This document shows positions 1 to 9,700 of a DNA stretch of 64,000 bases, one piece after another. The notes under the pieces were generated by a model. That model worked only from the letters and a program-made list of their open reading frames with translations. It was not told the origin of the DNA and did not search any database. The stretch's first letter is position 1. Each line of letters opens with the position of its first letter. The position numbers and the translations under genes were made by a program. Source of the stretch: Silvibacterium dinghuense (GTDB lineage: Bacteria > Acidobacteriota > Terriglobia > Terriglobales > Acidobacteriaceae); contig NZ_SDMK01000006.1 of the NCBI RefSeq assembly GCF_004123295.1, positions 62,001 through 126,000 on the forward strand. Direction: 5' to 3'.

Positions 1-1630
1 TCGTCCAAGTGAGCGTGTCGGCTCCCTGATACGTACCGTTCAGGTCCTGCTCGGAATAGGCACCGCCAAAGCCGCTGAGGGCGCTGTTGATGAAGCTGAT
101 GGTCGCCAGGCCGCCGGCGAGACCACCTTGTACGGGCACACCGGCAATTCCGACCTCCTGGTTCACGTTCTCATTTCCGTTCACCGGAGCCGTGATCCAG
201 TTCAAGCGCGTCCAGCCGAAGCGCGCATCGTTGATCATGTGCGGATTAAAGACGTGTGTCCAGCCAGCAACCACTCCCTGGGCATTTGCAGTATTGCTGA
301 TGTCCCCGGTCAGGATCGTTCCAGAAAAGAGGGTCACCTGGGGCAGGCTCTGGTATTGATACTGATAGCGTCCGAAGATGGAATCATTCGCATCCAGCTT
401 TTCGTCGATGCGCACGGCGACGCGGTTATCGTCATCATTCACCGGACTGCTGTGAACGTAGTTGTCCGCTCCCGACCCAAGCAGGTTGGGCGCGGGAATG
501 GCGGCTGCGATCTTCTGCGCGACGGCGTTGATCGAAGGAATCGTATTGTTGGGGTACTGCTGGTTGGTCGTAGGGTCGTAAATGGGAGCATCGCCCTGAA
601 AGTTGCCGGATGCTTCCGCGACCGTGGGAATCAGTCCGCGGTTCGGCGTTCCGGGCGAGCGATAGGGCTGGCGCTCGAAATCCGCAAAGAAGAAGCTCTT
701 GTCGTGGCCGTTATATAGCTTGCCCAGCCATACCGGGCCGCCCACCGAGCCACCAAAGATATTCTTGGTGTAATCGGTCTTGGCAACTCCTTGCGCATTG
801 TTAAAGTAGTCATTGGTATTGAAGTCGCTGGTCTGGAAGTACTCGTAACCTGATCCGTGGAAGGCGTTGCTGCCGGACTTGGTAATGACGTTGATGACTG
901 CACCGCCGTCCCGTCCGAACTCTGCGGAATAGGCATTCGTCTCTACCTTGAATTCCGCAATCGCATCAAGCGATGGTTCGATCGCGAAGGTACGCCCCTC
1001 GTTGACGTTTTGGTCATAGCTGTTATTGTCGGTGCCATCCAGGATGTAATTGTTCTGATATTGCGAGATGCCGTTGGCGGCAAAGGCTCCGCTGGCAGTG
1101 TCGCGCGGGCCTGAAGGTGTGGAGTAGTTTACTCCCGTCGTGAGTACGGCGAGGCGATTGAAATTGCGGTCGCTGACCGGCAGGTTCTCCTTCAGAACAC
1201 CGCTGATGGTCTGTCCTGCTGACACGTCTTCGGTCTGGAGTAATGGCGCCTGCGCCGTGACCACAACATTCTGCTGCACATCGCCGACCTGGAGGGTCAC
1301 CGCCACCCGGCTGTTCTGCTGAATTTCCACCACAACGCGGTCTACCACATCCGTCTGGAAGCCAGTTTTGACCACCGCCACGCGATAGTTGCCCGGCGCC
1401 AGCGGCGTTGCCGACCACGTCCCAATTTCATTGGTCCTTCCATGCAGCTGGATCTGGGTGCCGACATTGGTCGCCGTCACCGCCGCATCCCGAACCGCTG
1501 CTCCCGATGCGTCTGTGACAACGACAAAAATTCCACCTGCGTCCTGCTGCGCGAATGCGCCGCAAACGGACAACAACAGGAGGTACAGGATGGAGATAGA
1601 GCGAAGAAATCTTGCTGGTCGAACCGACAC
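1..1630 (-). CDS. TonB-dependent receptor, Oar-like (3' part cut by window edge)
   Basis: About 543 codons are open from a GTG at 1630 to the left edge with no stop. The N-terminus has a signal peptide ending ..GAFAQ. It is followed by a carboxypeptidase-regulatory-like (CarboxypepD_reg) beta-sandwich: the stretch around VTDASGAAVRDAAVTATN and later PGNYRVAVV. Then comes a plug-like region with NLPVSDRNFNRLAVLTTGV and YILDGTDNN. This order is typical of the large Oar-type outer-membrane TonB-dependent receptors of Acidobacteria, which probably take up oligosaccharides or other large ligands. The GTG is chosen because AAGGAG stands seven bases before it. An in-frame ATG at 1657 is possible but would add an arginine-rich leader. 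The gene is divergent from the membrane regulator at 2015. The barrel and C-terminus lie outside the window. Confidence 0.9.
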   Translation of the reverse strand, partial: MSVRPARFLRSISILYLLLLSVCGAFAQQDAGGIFVVVTDASGAAVRDAAVTATNVGTQIQLHGRTNEIGTWSATPLAPGNYRVAVVKTGFQTDVVDRVVVEIQQNSRVAVTLQVGDVQQNVVVTAQAPLLQTEDVSAGQTISGVLKENLPVSDRNFNRLAVLTTGVNYSTPSGPRDTASGAFAANGISQYQNNYILDGTDNNSYDQNVNEGRTFAIEPSLDAIAEFKVETNAYSAEFGRDGGAVINVITKSGSNAFHGSGYEYFQTSDFNTNDYFNNAQGVAKTDYTKNIFGGSVGGPVWLGKLYNGHDKSFFFADFERQPYRSPGTPNRGLIPTVAEASGNFQGDAPIYDPTTNQQYPNNTIPSINAVAQKIAAAIPAPNLLGSGADNYVHSSPVNDDDNRVAVRIDEKLDANDSIFGRYQYQYQSLPQVTLFSGTILTGDISNTANAQGVVAGWTHVFNPHMINDARFGWTRLNWITAPVNGNENVNQEVGIAGVPVQGGLAGGLATISFINSALSGFGGAYSEQDLNGTYQGADTLTWT

Positions 1631-2014
1631 GTTGAATCTCCTTCTTTTTCTACGCATGCGAGGTCTCGTTCATTGAGCGGGCATTCACCGTGCATTCACA
1701 GAAGCCTCACCTGCTTCCGAATGCAAGAGAACGCGCTCGAAGAGTTCGGGGGAATGCGCCCATCATGGAAGGGGGCTCGCGTAGGCCGGAAGGTGTTTTC
1801 ACGGTGGAGCACGACGGAGACGAAGGAGCCTAACTCGCCGACCCGCTCGAAGCGGTGCTGAGTCAGCTGGTCTGTGAAAACGGGCAAGTACGCCGCAAGG
1901 GGCTTCTTTTAACGGTGTATAAACCGTGGAACCACATAATAGAGGTGTTTAAAGACGACCGTCTGCGCGTACATCGGCCGCTGCGTTGATTCGCAACAGG
2001 GCCGAAGGTGATCC
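1631..2014. other. Divergent promoter region between receptor and membrane regulator
   Basis: This 384-bp gap has no convincing gene. It must hold the promoters of both flanking divergent genes. What I can see is a pair of direct repeats at 1914-1953 and an AT-rich stretch around 1905-1955 that includes CATAAT at 1935-1940. Confidence 0.5.
1914..1953. promoter_or_regulatory. Direct repeat GGTGTWTAAA, candidate operator
   Basis: GGTGTATAAA (1914-1923) and GGTGTTTAAA (1944-1953) are direct repeats whose starts are 30 bp apart, about three helical turns. They lie roughly 60-100 bp before the start of the winged-helix membrane regulator and about 285-325 bp before the receptor. OmpR/ToxR-type winged helices often bind tandem direct repeats, so self-binding by the adjacent regulator is a reasonable inference. 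Nothing in the sequence proves it. Confidence 0.3.
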
Positions 2015-3355
2015 ATGAGAGTTGCCGTGAATGGCATGGAAGTGCTGTCGCCGGCTGATGCCGGAGACGTGGGATTGTCCCGTGACACGCGCTGGCAACT
2101 TGCGCAACGCATCGCAGCCAGCGACATCTTTGCGAAATCCGAGCTCCTGCAGAAGTTCCTCCTGCACATTTGCGAGCTTCACCTGCGCGATCGAGACAGC
2201 GAGATCCGAGAGCAGAATATCGGCGTGCGCGTCTTCGGCCGCCCGGCCGGGTACAACCCTGGTGATGACAACATTGTTCGTAACTATGCCGTGCAACTGC
2301 GCAAACGGCTGAGTCTCTATTTCGAGGGCGAAGGAGATCACGAGGAGCTTCGCGTCGAAATCCCGCGTGGGGGCTACATCCCGGTATTTCGCCGCAGGTC
2401 CGAACCACTGGCGCCTGTTCCGCATCCCGTGGCTGTCCCCGAGGATATTTCCCAAATACAACCGGCACCTTTTTCAGCTCTTGCCGCGATTCCGCCTCGT
2501 CGGGACTGGCGCATGTTCATGCTGGGTCTCGTCGTCGGACTGCTGCTGTGCGGTGCGAGCGCATATAAGTGGAAGGCGCAAGCGGTGGCAGCCACTTCGC
2601 ACTTCGTCCCTAGCCCGCTGTGGGCTGCCATGTTTCCCCGCAATCACGACACGCTGATCGTTCCTGCCGACAGCGGGCTCGGCATTCTCCAGAACCTGAC
2701 CCGGCAGCCGGTCGATCTCAGCAGTTACACAGATGGGCAATATCTGTCTGGCCTGAATTTGAAAGGGCTCGATCAGGGCAGCATCGATGATCTGCGCACG
2801 CAGCGCTATACGAGCATGATCGATCTGGATATTACATCGCGCCTCTCGCACCTGCCCGAAGTCGTTCCGGAGCATTTGGTGATTCGCTATGCGCGCGACC
2901 TGCGAATGGACGATCTGAGAGAAAACAATGCCATTCTGCTGGGTGCGATTCATACCGATCCCTGGATCAATCTCCTGCAGACGAATCTAAATTTTCAGTT
3001 TGCCTGCGCCAGGCGTGTGGATGATTGCTATATCCTCAACTCTCATCCGGCTCGAGGCGAACCGGCCTCATACCGGAGCGATCTTCGCAGCCCCTATCGC
3101 GAGACTTATTCCGTCCTCGCACTGCTGCCAAATCTGGATCACTCAGGATGGATATTGCTGATTGAGGGACTGGATATGGCAGGAACCGAGGCAGCAGCCG
3201 ATCTGCTGCTGGATGACGCGACCATGCGCCCCGTCATTCAGAAATCCTTTACAAGGACCGGCGATCCTCGCGGATTTGAACTCCTGATCAAGACAGGCAG
3301 TCTCGGAGCGCAGGCGCTTCCTGCACAGATCGTCGCCGAGCGGCTTCCGAGCTAG
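2015..3355 (+). CDS. Membrane-anchored winged-helix (ToxR/CadC-like) regulator
   Basis: 446 aa. The N-terminal part (about residues 25-125) has FGRPAGYNP, then DNIVRNYAVQLRKRL and a terminal LRVEIPRGGYIPVF. These line up with the recognition helix and the beta-hairpin wing (the GYR-type end) of OmpR-family winged helices, and this domain is common in acidobacterial proteins. A single membrane segment follows at about residues 167-185 (MFMLGLVVGLLLCGASAY), then a periplasmic domain of about 250 residues that I do not recognise. The layout implies a one-step signal transducer: periplasmic sensing, cytoplasmic DNA binding. AGGTG sits just before the ATG. It is divergent from an Oar-like receptor, which makes that receptor its likely target. 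The DNA-binding role is inferred from fold-level similarity read by eye. Confidence 0.75.
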   Translation: MRVAVNGMEVLSPADAGDVGLSRDTRWQLAQRIAASDIFAKSELLQKFLLHICELHLRDRDSEIREQNIGVRVFGRPAGYNPGDDNIVRNYAVQLRKRLSLYFEGEGDHEELRVEIPRGGYIPVFRRRSEPLAPVPHPVAVPEDISQIQPAPFSALAAIPPRRDWRMFMLGLVVGLLLCGASAYKWKAQAVAATSHFVPSPLWAAMFPRNHDTLIVPADSGLGILQNLTRQPVDLSSYTDGQYLSGLNLKGLDQGSIDDLRTQRYTSMIDLDITSRLSHLPEVVPEHLVIRYARDLRMDDLRENNAILLGAIHTDPWINLLQTNLNFQFACARRVDDCYILNSHPARGEPASYRSDLRSPYRETYSVLALLPNLDHSGWILLIEGLDMAGTEAAADLLLDDATMRPVIQKSFTRTGDPRGFELLIKTGSLGAQALPAQIVAERLPS

Positions 3356-3397
3356 AACAATAGCTGAGCGCCCTGGTTGAATGTCTGAAGGAGCGAA

Positions 3398-4345
3398 TCA
3401 GGGGTGCATGCGCTTGAATCGCTGTGTGTATTCACCCGCTGTGATCCCCATCACGCGCTGGAATGTACGGCGCATGGAATCGGCAGATCCGAAACCGCAT
3501 GCATCCGCGATCTCTTTCAATCCCAGGGAAGAGCTGTCGATCATCTGCTGCGCGGCTTCTACCCGCAGGCGGTCGACAAACTGTCCCGGATTCATCTTCA
3601 TCTCGCGCAGACACACACGCGAAAAATGCCTTGGACTCATCCCCAGCCTCTCGGCCAGAGTTTCGACAGAAAGGTCTGCCCGCAGGTTTTCCAGCATGTA
3701 CACCTGCAACTCGCGTAGAGGTTCAAACGTTGTTGCCTGGCGAGAAAGCATGTGACTGTACTGCGCCTGGCCGCCTGGCCGAACAAGGAACATGACCAGT
3801 TGTCGCGCCACCGCGAGGGCGGCCTGATGCCCGTGGTCTTCTTCCACTAACGCGAGAGAGAGATCGATTCCAGCCGTAATGCCTGCCGAGGTATAGATCG
3901 CTCCATCGCGAAGAAAAATAGGATTAGGCAGAACCTTCACATCAGGAAACTCGCGCGCAAGCCTGTCGCAGAAGTTCCAGTGTGTCACCGCCCGCTTTCC
4001 ATCAAGGAGGCCCGCGGCTGCAAGAATGAAAGCACCGGTACAGATCGAGGCAATACGCCGGGATCTGCCTGCAGCATCCGCAATCCAGCGAAGATACGCA
4101 TCATCATATTTGCCGCTCTCTGCGCCAGGTCCACCTGCGACGATCAGTGTGTCGATTGGACCAGAGATACTGGTGCACGGAACTGCGCCCGCCAGATGAA
4201 TACCTCGATTGGTCTGGAGCTGGTCCGACCCCTCGACGGCAACAAGCGTGATCTGGTAGTCCGGAATGTTCGAAAAGACCTCGAGCGGACCGGTCACGTC
4301 GAGAATCTGCACTGGCGGCGGACCACTGATGACAACCCTTCGCAT
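3398..4345 (-). CDS. GlxA-family AraC-type transcriptional regulator
   Basis: 315 aa. The N-terminal DJ-1/PfpI-like domain (residues about 1-180) carries the GlxA signature SICTGAFILAAAGLLDG followed by AVTHW, with the nucleophile-elbow cysteine near residue 102. In this family the domain is thought to sense small molecules and is usually not a working amidase. The C-terminal about 100 residues form the two helix-turn-helix motifs of AraC/XylS (LSVETLAERLGMSPRHFSR, then IADACGFGSADSMRRTFQR). The length is normal. Family members control nitrogen or amino-acid catabolism in other bacteria; no target can be read from the neighbours. It may be involved with the HD-domain gene transcribed in the same direction upstream, but a strong terminator at 4427-4452 separates them. 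Confidence 0.92.
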   Translation of the reverse strand: MRRVVISGPPPVQILDVTGPLEVFSNIPDYQITLVAVEGSDQLQTNRGIHLAGAVPCTSISGPIDTLIVAGGPGAESGKYDDAYLRWIADAAGRSRRIASICTGAFILAAAGLLDGKRAVTHWNFCDRLAREFPDVKVLPNPIFLRDGAIYTSAGITAGIDLSLALVEEDHGHQAALAVARQLVMFLVRPGGQAQYSHMLSRQATTFEPLRELQVYMLENLRADLSVETLAERLGMSPRHFSRVCLREMKMNPGQFVDRLRVEAAQQMIDSSSLGLKEIADACGFGSADSMRRTFQRVMGITAGEYTQRFKRMHP

Positions 4346-4426
4346 ATCCCCATTTTATGAGTACAGCGATATCAGGACATATCTGGAGCGGCATCGAGAA
4401 AGACTGGATGATGACCCATGCAAGGA

Positions 4427-4452
4427 AAACCCCATTCCTGAGAATGGGGTTT
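4427..4452 (-). terminator. Rho-independent terminator of the HD-domain gene
   Basis: A perfect 11-bp inverted repeat (4427-4437 with 4442-4452, loop CTGA) reads AAACCCCATTC / GAATGGGGTTT. On the minus strand it is followed by a short T run. It starts 25 bases after the stop of the HD-domain gene and lies before the GlxA regulator. Confidence 0.85.
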
Positions 4453-4477
4453 GATCGATATTGCCATGCGGAGGAGT

Positions 4478-5146
4478 TCAGCCAATCCAGCTGGAACCGC
4501 GAATGATACTGCAGAAGTTTCCGCGCACAAACTTCGGGTCTTTGTCCGCGAGCACATCTGCTTTGACATTGCCAAAGGTGGTCTCAGGCTTCTTCTGGAT
4601 GCCGTCGTAGAAGGCTTGAAGGATGTCTTCTTTAAAGTGCGGAGTCCGTGGGTATGCAGCAACAACCGCATTGCGGACCTGGTCAGAATACTCGGAGTAC
4701 CTGATGCCCAGAACGTCCATTTCCACTCCTGCAGTTACGAGTGCGATAACCGGATGCATGTGTTCAGGAATGCCCGGAGTCGTGTGGAGAGCAATCGCTG
4801 CCCAAACGGTATCGAGATCGTGTTGCGGAATGCCGCGCGACTTAAGAAAGGTACGAGCAGCATTGGCTCCATCGACTTCGAAGCGCTCTGCAGGGCTGCT
4901 GTAGCCTGGCATCAGGCCGATGTCATGAAACATTGCGCCGGCATAAAGTAATTCGGCGTCAAAGTTGAAACCACGGTTCTTCCCGGCGATCGCCCCAAAG
5001 TAATAAACACGACTGGAGTGGTGGAAGAGCAGCTCCGTCTCCGTGTCCCGAATGAACTCTGTGATCTCCCGCGCCAGCTTTGTGTCGGGGATGCTGATAC
5101 CGGAAACGGACTTCACTGAAGCAAATTCAGAACCTGAAGTAGTCAT
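4478..5146 (-). CDS. HD-domain protein, probable metal-dependent hydrolase
   Basis: 222 aa from the ATG at 5146, preferred because AGGAGAG stands just before it; the frame could open further upstream at 5248, but that has no ribosome binding site. The HD superfamily signature is visible: FHHSSRVYYFGA, then LLYAGAMFHDIGL with the paired His-Asp, and later ALHTTPGIPEHMHP. The pattern resembles HD proteins annotated next to cyanamide hydratase-like enzymes, but I cannot name the substrate. It is transcribed alone and ends at a strong terminator. Its ribosome binding site lies inside a perfect palindrome (5154-5177), so expression is probably switched by a DNA-binding protein or by RNA structure. 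Confidence 0.88.
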   Translation of the reverse strand: MTTSGSEFASVKSVSGISIPDTKLAREITEFIRDTETELLFHHSSRVYYFGAIAGKNRGFNFDAELLYAGAMFHDIGLMPGYSSPAERFEVDGANAARTFLKSRGIPQHDLDTVWAAIALHTTPGIPEHMHPVIALVTAGVEMDVLGIRYSEYSDQVRNAVVAAYPRTPHFKEDILQAFYDGIQKKPETTFGNVKADVLADKDPKFVRGNFCSIIRGSSWIG

Positions 5147-5153
5147 CTCATCT

Positions 5154-5177
5154 CTCCTGTGAGCCTGCTCACAGGAG
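5154..5177. promoter_or_regulatory. CRP-consensus palindrome overlapping a ribosome binding site
   Basis: Perfect 11-bp arms with a 2-base spacer: CTCCTGTGAGC and GCTCACAGGAG. The centre reads TGTGA-N6-TCACA (5158-5173), an exact match to the enterobacterial CRP consensus. On the minus strand the right half contributes AGGAG, the ribosome binding site for the HD-domain gene starting at 5146. The element could be an operator for a CRP/FNR-family protein, or an RNA hairpin hiding the ribosome binding site, or both. Confidence 0.6.
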
Positions 5178-5283
5178 TTACAGTATCTCCGCGTAGAGAG
5201 AATCTCCATGACACGGATACAGCATTTTCGGACATGGAGAAGACGCATCGGGCACTGCGTCTTCGCGCATGCAGTCCGGCACT

Positions 5284-6153
5284 TTAATGGGCTTGCGCAA
5301 CCATCGCATGCGATGCGGGGTGGATCTGCTGCCCGGCCTGAGAGTAGAAGTGCTTGTTGTGCCAGGGATGAAGGCGCTTCAGACAGGCAACTACTCCCTC
5401 TGCATTCATCCTGCCGCCTTCGGGACTGTTATGTGTATGGTCCTTGGGGAAGAGCGGCATAACTTCTTTCTGCCCCAACTGTTCAAAGCGATCGGCCATG
5501 AGATCGGTCAGATCAAGGAATGGGATATGCTCCTCTTTCGCTAACTGCCGATCCCATTCGTTGAACTGGCCCATCACGCGCTCAATGTGATTCGCGGTCC
5601 AGATATCTCTTACCGTCACGCCGACGAGTACCGGGTGCGCACCCTTGCTCCTGGCATCTGTGATCATGCGGCGCACATACCAGCCGTAGGTATGAACTGT
5701 TTCACTGCTGTGATCCGCAAGCTCAACCGTCTGCTCCTCGTCTGAGAGGCCGGGAAGTGATCCGCGGTATTTGGGACTGCCAACCGGGCCGCCATCATTG
5801 TGGCCAAAGGCAATGAGCACCCAATCTCCCGCCTGAAGGCTGCTGAACACGGATTGCCAGCGTTGCTCGTGGTAGAAAGTGCGGCTACTGCTCCCGGCCT
5901 TGGCGCGGTTTTCTACCTGTACCTGGTCGGGGTTCAGGAGCGCGGCAATGGATTGCCCCCAGCCGCCATTCCATTCGTTGTTTGCCGTGGAGTCGCCAAC
6001 AATCCATAGTGTTCGCTGGGCATGATGACCGCTTGTAGCGGTTGGATCGGAAGCACTTTGTGTCTGACAGCGTGCTGAATTGGAGGCAGGAAGAAAGAGA
6101 AGGTAGAGGGCAAAGAAACAAACGATAAGGGAGCGATTGCGAAACATAGACAT
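5284..6153 (-). CDS. SGNH-hydrolase, rhamnogalacturonan acetylesterase-like (CE12)
   Basis: About 289 aa, secreted (hydrophobic signal segment LIVCFFALYLLFLPAS). SGNH blocks are all present: block I GDST with the catalytic Ser near residue 55, a Gly in WGQSI, block III GHND with Asn near 119, and the terminal Asp/His in KDHTHNSPEG. The DxxH arrangement and GHND are those of rhamnogalacturonan acetylesterases, which remove acetyl groups from pectin. Substrate is inferred from family and from the nearby GH3 gene and TonB receptors. The chosen ATG at 6153 has a loosely spaced AAGGTG; an ATG two codons later is equally possible. Confidence 0.85.
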   Translation of the reverse strand: MSMFRNRSLIVCFFALYLLFLPASNSARCQTQSASDPTATSGHHAQRTLWIVGDSTANNEWNGGWGQSIAALLNPDQVQVENRAKAGSSSRTFYHEQRWQSVFSSLQAGDWVLIAFGHNDGGPVGSPKYRGSLPGLSDEEQTVELADHSSETVHTYGWYVRRMITDARSKGAHPVLVGVTVRDIWTANHIERVMGQFNEWDRQLAKEEHIPFLDLTDLMADRFEQLGQKEVMPLFPKDHTHNSPEGGRMNAEGVVACLKRLHPWHNKHFYSQAGQQIHPASHAMVAQAH

Positions 6154-6763
6154 CGATGAGGCATCACCTTGAGAGCATCGATTACAGATCACTTTTGATT
6201 AAAGTCGATGACGCGCATTTTTACCAAGCGGGTTAGGGGATGAATTGGTACGAAAGAGCATGCCGATGGAGATGGCCTGAGCTACTCGGCATAGCCTGGT
6301 TGGCACCAGATGGGCGAGGTATTGAAAATGCAGCATTTGGGCGATGCGTTTTCTGGGTCTCGAGGAGCTCCGGCTTAAGCTCGTATGTGCTGATTTCAGC
6401 TCCATGCAGAAGACTGATTTGGGAACATGCTGCCCCTGTCGGCAAGGAAGCAGTCAAATACCAAAGTTTTCTGAGTAAAGCATTTTACTGTTGACATTTT
6501 TGCGGTTTGATCTCTACTCTTCGCGTCCAGCGAATGGCTCTTTGCTTTCGATGCGCGCTATATTTCGGTCGCGGATTCGAAGTGACGAGCTGTAATGCAG
6601 CATGGCTGCGATCGCCGCTCTGTGTCCATACAAGGGGCGGAAATAGCTGCTTACAGGTTCAAAATCGCAGCCTGTGGCGTAACAAAAGAAAAGGTTTACG
6701 CAGCGAGATCTCTGTTGAGCGAGAGAGCCCCGCTGCAATTTGAACGATGTTGAGGGAGGTACT
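6154..6763. other. Intergenic region before the large TonB receptor
   Basis: 610 bp with only short, unconvincing reading frames. It separates divergent genes. A promoter-like pair is seen at 6491-6520; the rest would be promoter for the esterase and a long leader for the receptor. Confidence 0.5.
6491..6520 (+). promoter_or_regulatory. Candidate sigma-70-type promoter for the TonB receptor
   Basis: TTGACA at 6491-6496 is a perfect -35 match. An 18-base spacer leads to TACTCT at 6515-6520, a weak -10. Transcription from here would give a leader of about 235 nt before the ATG at 6764. Confidence 0.35.
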
Positions 6764-9700
6764 ATGCAACGCAGGTTGTTCATGTTGCTTGGCATGATCA
6801 TGTTTGCGATCCTCGCCTTGCCAGCGCATGCCCAGGACAACGCAACAATGACTGGAACAGTGCTCGATTCCTCCGGGGCTGTGGTCGCCAACGCAAATAT
6901 CACACTGACAAATCCTTCGACGGGACAAACAAGAAATACAGTTTCGAATTCCGTCGGTATCTATGTGTTCGCAAACGTGGGGGTAGGAAGTTACACGCTC
7001 AGCGCCACAGCACCGGGCTTTCAGAAATACAACGCGACGAACATCATCGTGAACGTCGGTCAGACACTTAAAGTCGATGTGGGCCTACAGGTCGGGAGCG
7101 CCGGACAGACTGTGACCGTTCAGGCGAATGCGCTGCAGGTGCAATCGGAGACCAGCGAGTTAAGCACGCTGATCAGCGGCGAGCAGGTGGCGCAGCTGGC
7201 TACCAATGGACGAAATGTGACCGCGCTGGCTGCACTTGGCATGGGCGTTTCGAATAATCTCCCGTCTTTCAGCGGTGTCAATGCTCTAACGTCGGCGAAT
7301 GGCATCAGCTTCAACGGTACCCGCACAAGCCATAACATCTACATGCTCGATGGAGGCGAACTGAATGACCGCGGTTGCGGTGGATGCTTCAGCTCTCTGC
7401 CTTCGATCGATGCGCTCTCGGAGTTTCAGACCCTGGACAGCAATTACGGTCCTGACTACGGCATCGGCTCCGGCGGTACCATCCTGATGGTGATTAAGTC
7501 GGGCACCAGTAAGTTCCATGGAGGGGCGTGGTACTTCAACCGCAACGAAGATTACGACGCGAATAACTACTTCACGAATCTTGCCGGGCAGGGGAGGCCG
7601 GAGTTCCGGTTGAATGAGCCGGGCTTTAATATCGGCGGGCCACTCTTCATTCCGCATGTGTACAACGAATCGAAAAACAGGACGTTTTTCTTTGTGAACG
7701 AAGAGTGGCGGCGCCTGATTCAGGGAAGTTCGCCCTCGATCGTGAACACCATCATGGCGGATAATTTCCCGGTGTCAGGGCAGTCTCTGGCCTACACCGT
7801 TCCTTCCGGTGGCAGCACGCCGATCGTTCCGGCGACTCAGGATCCGGCCAAGCTCGCGCTTTACACGCAGGATGGCCTGACGGCCGGCAGTGCGTTCCCG
7901 AACAACGTGATTCCGGCAAACCTGATCGATCAGAATGCAGTTCTGGAGATCAATGCTGGTACCTTTCCTAAGCCCAACCTGGGAACCGATCAGTACATCT
8001 CCTCGATTCCACAGCCGACGAATGTGCGCGAGGACGTCGTGCGCATCGATCATGCGATTACCAGCAAGGTGCAGCTGATGGGGCACTTCCTGCACGATGG
8101 GGTGTCGACATCGTTCTTCCCGCCGTTATGGCAAGGCGCCACGTATCCGACAGTGGGTACCGCGATGACGAATCCTTCCTACTCTTCGGTCATCAAGGTG
8201 ACGGAGACGATCTCGTCGAACATGCTCAACGAGACCGGCTTCTACTACAGCGGCAACAAGATCACGCTGACGCCTGTCGATGGACCGGGAGGCTCCTTCG
8301 TTCAGCCCAGCGGATGGACTGCCACGACATTCTTTCCCGCGGCGGACAATGATCTGTCGCGTATGCCGCAGATCAACCTGGATGGCACTCCTCTGAACGT
8401 GCAGTGGAGTTCCGCATACTTCCCCTGGAAGAACGGGTATGAGGGCTTTGAGCCGCGCGATGATTTCTCGTGGACCAAGGGCGCGCACCAGATGAAGATG
8501 GGCTTCAGCTGGCTGCACGATTACAAAAATCAGCAGTTGCAGGCGAATACGCAGGGAACCGCGACCTTCAACTCGAGTAATTTCTCCGGCGACTCTTACA
8601 TCAACTTCCTCTTGGGTGATGCATCGAGCTTCCAGCAATTGCAGTATCTGGCTGGCAAGCACTGGGTCAATAACAACTACGGCTTCTACTTCAACGACAA
8701 CTGGCACGTAGTTCCGCGGTTGACGCTGAATCTCGGCCTGCGCTTCGATGGCATGCCGCACGCCTTCGAGCGTTATAACCAGTTCGCAAACTTCGTCCCT
8801 GCGGATTACAACACGTCTCTTGGTTATCCGCTGAACTCGGACGGCACACTGAACTCCAGCTACCTGACGACACAGGACGGCGAGTCGTTCTACCTCAACG
8901 GCATCCGCGAGGCCGGCGTAAATGGCTTCCCGCGTGGTGCTGTGGAGAACAAGTACTACACCTGGCAGCCACGTGTCGGTTTTGCACTGGATGTCTTCGG
9001 CAATGGCAAGACGGTATGGCGCGGCGGATTCGGTGCGTTCTATGAACGCGTTCAGGGCAACGATGTCTACAACGCAGCTCTGAATCCTCCCTTTGCTTAT
9101 CAGCCGCAGGCGACGAACGTCTATTTCTCTGACCCCAACACCAGCGCGCTTACCGGAGAGACAACGTCGCAGACATTTCCTTCTACGTTGAATAGCATTC
9201 AGTATGATTATCGGCCGCCTGGAACGCTGATGTTCAGCATGGGCATCCAGCAGCAGCTGGCTCCTTCCGTGATTGCCGTGCTGCAATATGCGGGATCAAT
9301 CGGCTGGGATCAGGACGACGATCGCTCCATCAACACGCTGCCTCTCAATGATCTTACGGACAGAGAAGGTGTGGCCAATGGCACGCTGAATGCGAACCTA
9401 TACCGTATCTATCCCGGGTACAGCACCATCACGCAGGAAGAGAACCAGTCCAACTTCAGTTACCACTCCCTGCAGGCGGGTCTGCGCATGGAGAATAAGC
9501 ATGGCCTGACCCTGCAGCTCGCCTACACGTACTCGCATGAGATCGACGAGGTGAGCAGCGATCTGAGCGGGCTCTCTAACCCCTTCAACACGGCCTATGA
9601 TCGTGGCTCCGGTTCGCTCGATCGCAGGCACATCTTTAACGCAAACTACATCTACAGTCTCCCGTTCTTCCCTGCGGGGAGCAACAGGGCCGCTCACGCG

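Noticed and set aside
6240-6743. Two short plus-strand frames before the TonB receptor
   Set aside because: No motif, no ribosome binding site, codon use unlike the neighbours; the region is better explained as promoter and leader.
8126-9286. 386-codon minus-strand frame inside the TonB receptor
   Set aside because: No domain; mirrors receptor codons; no ribosome binding site.
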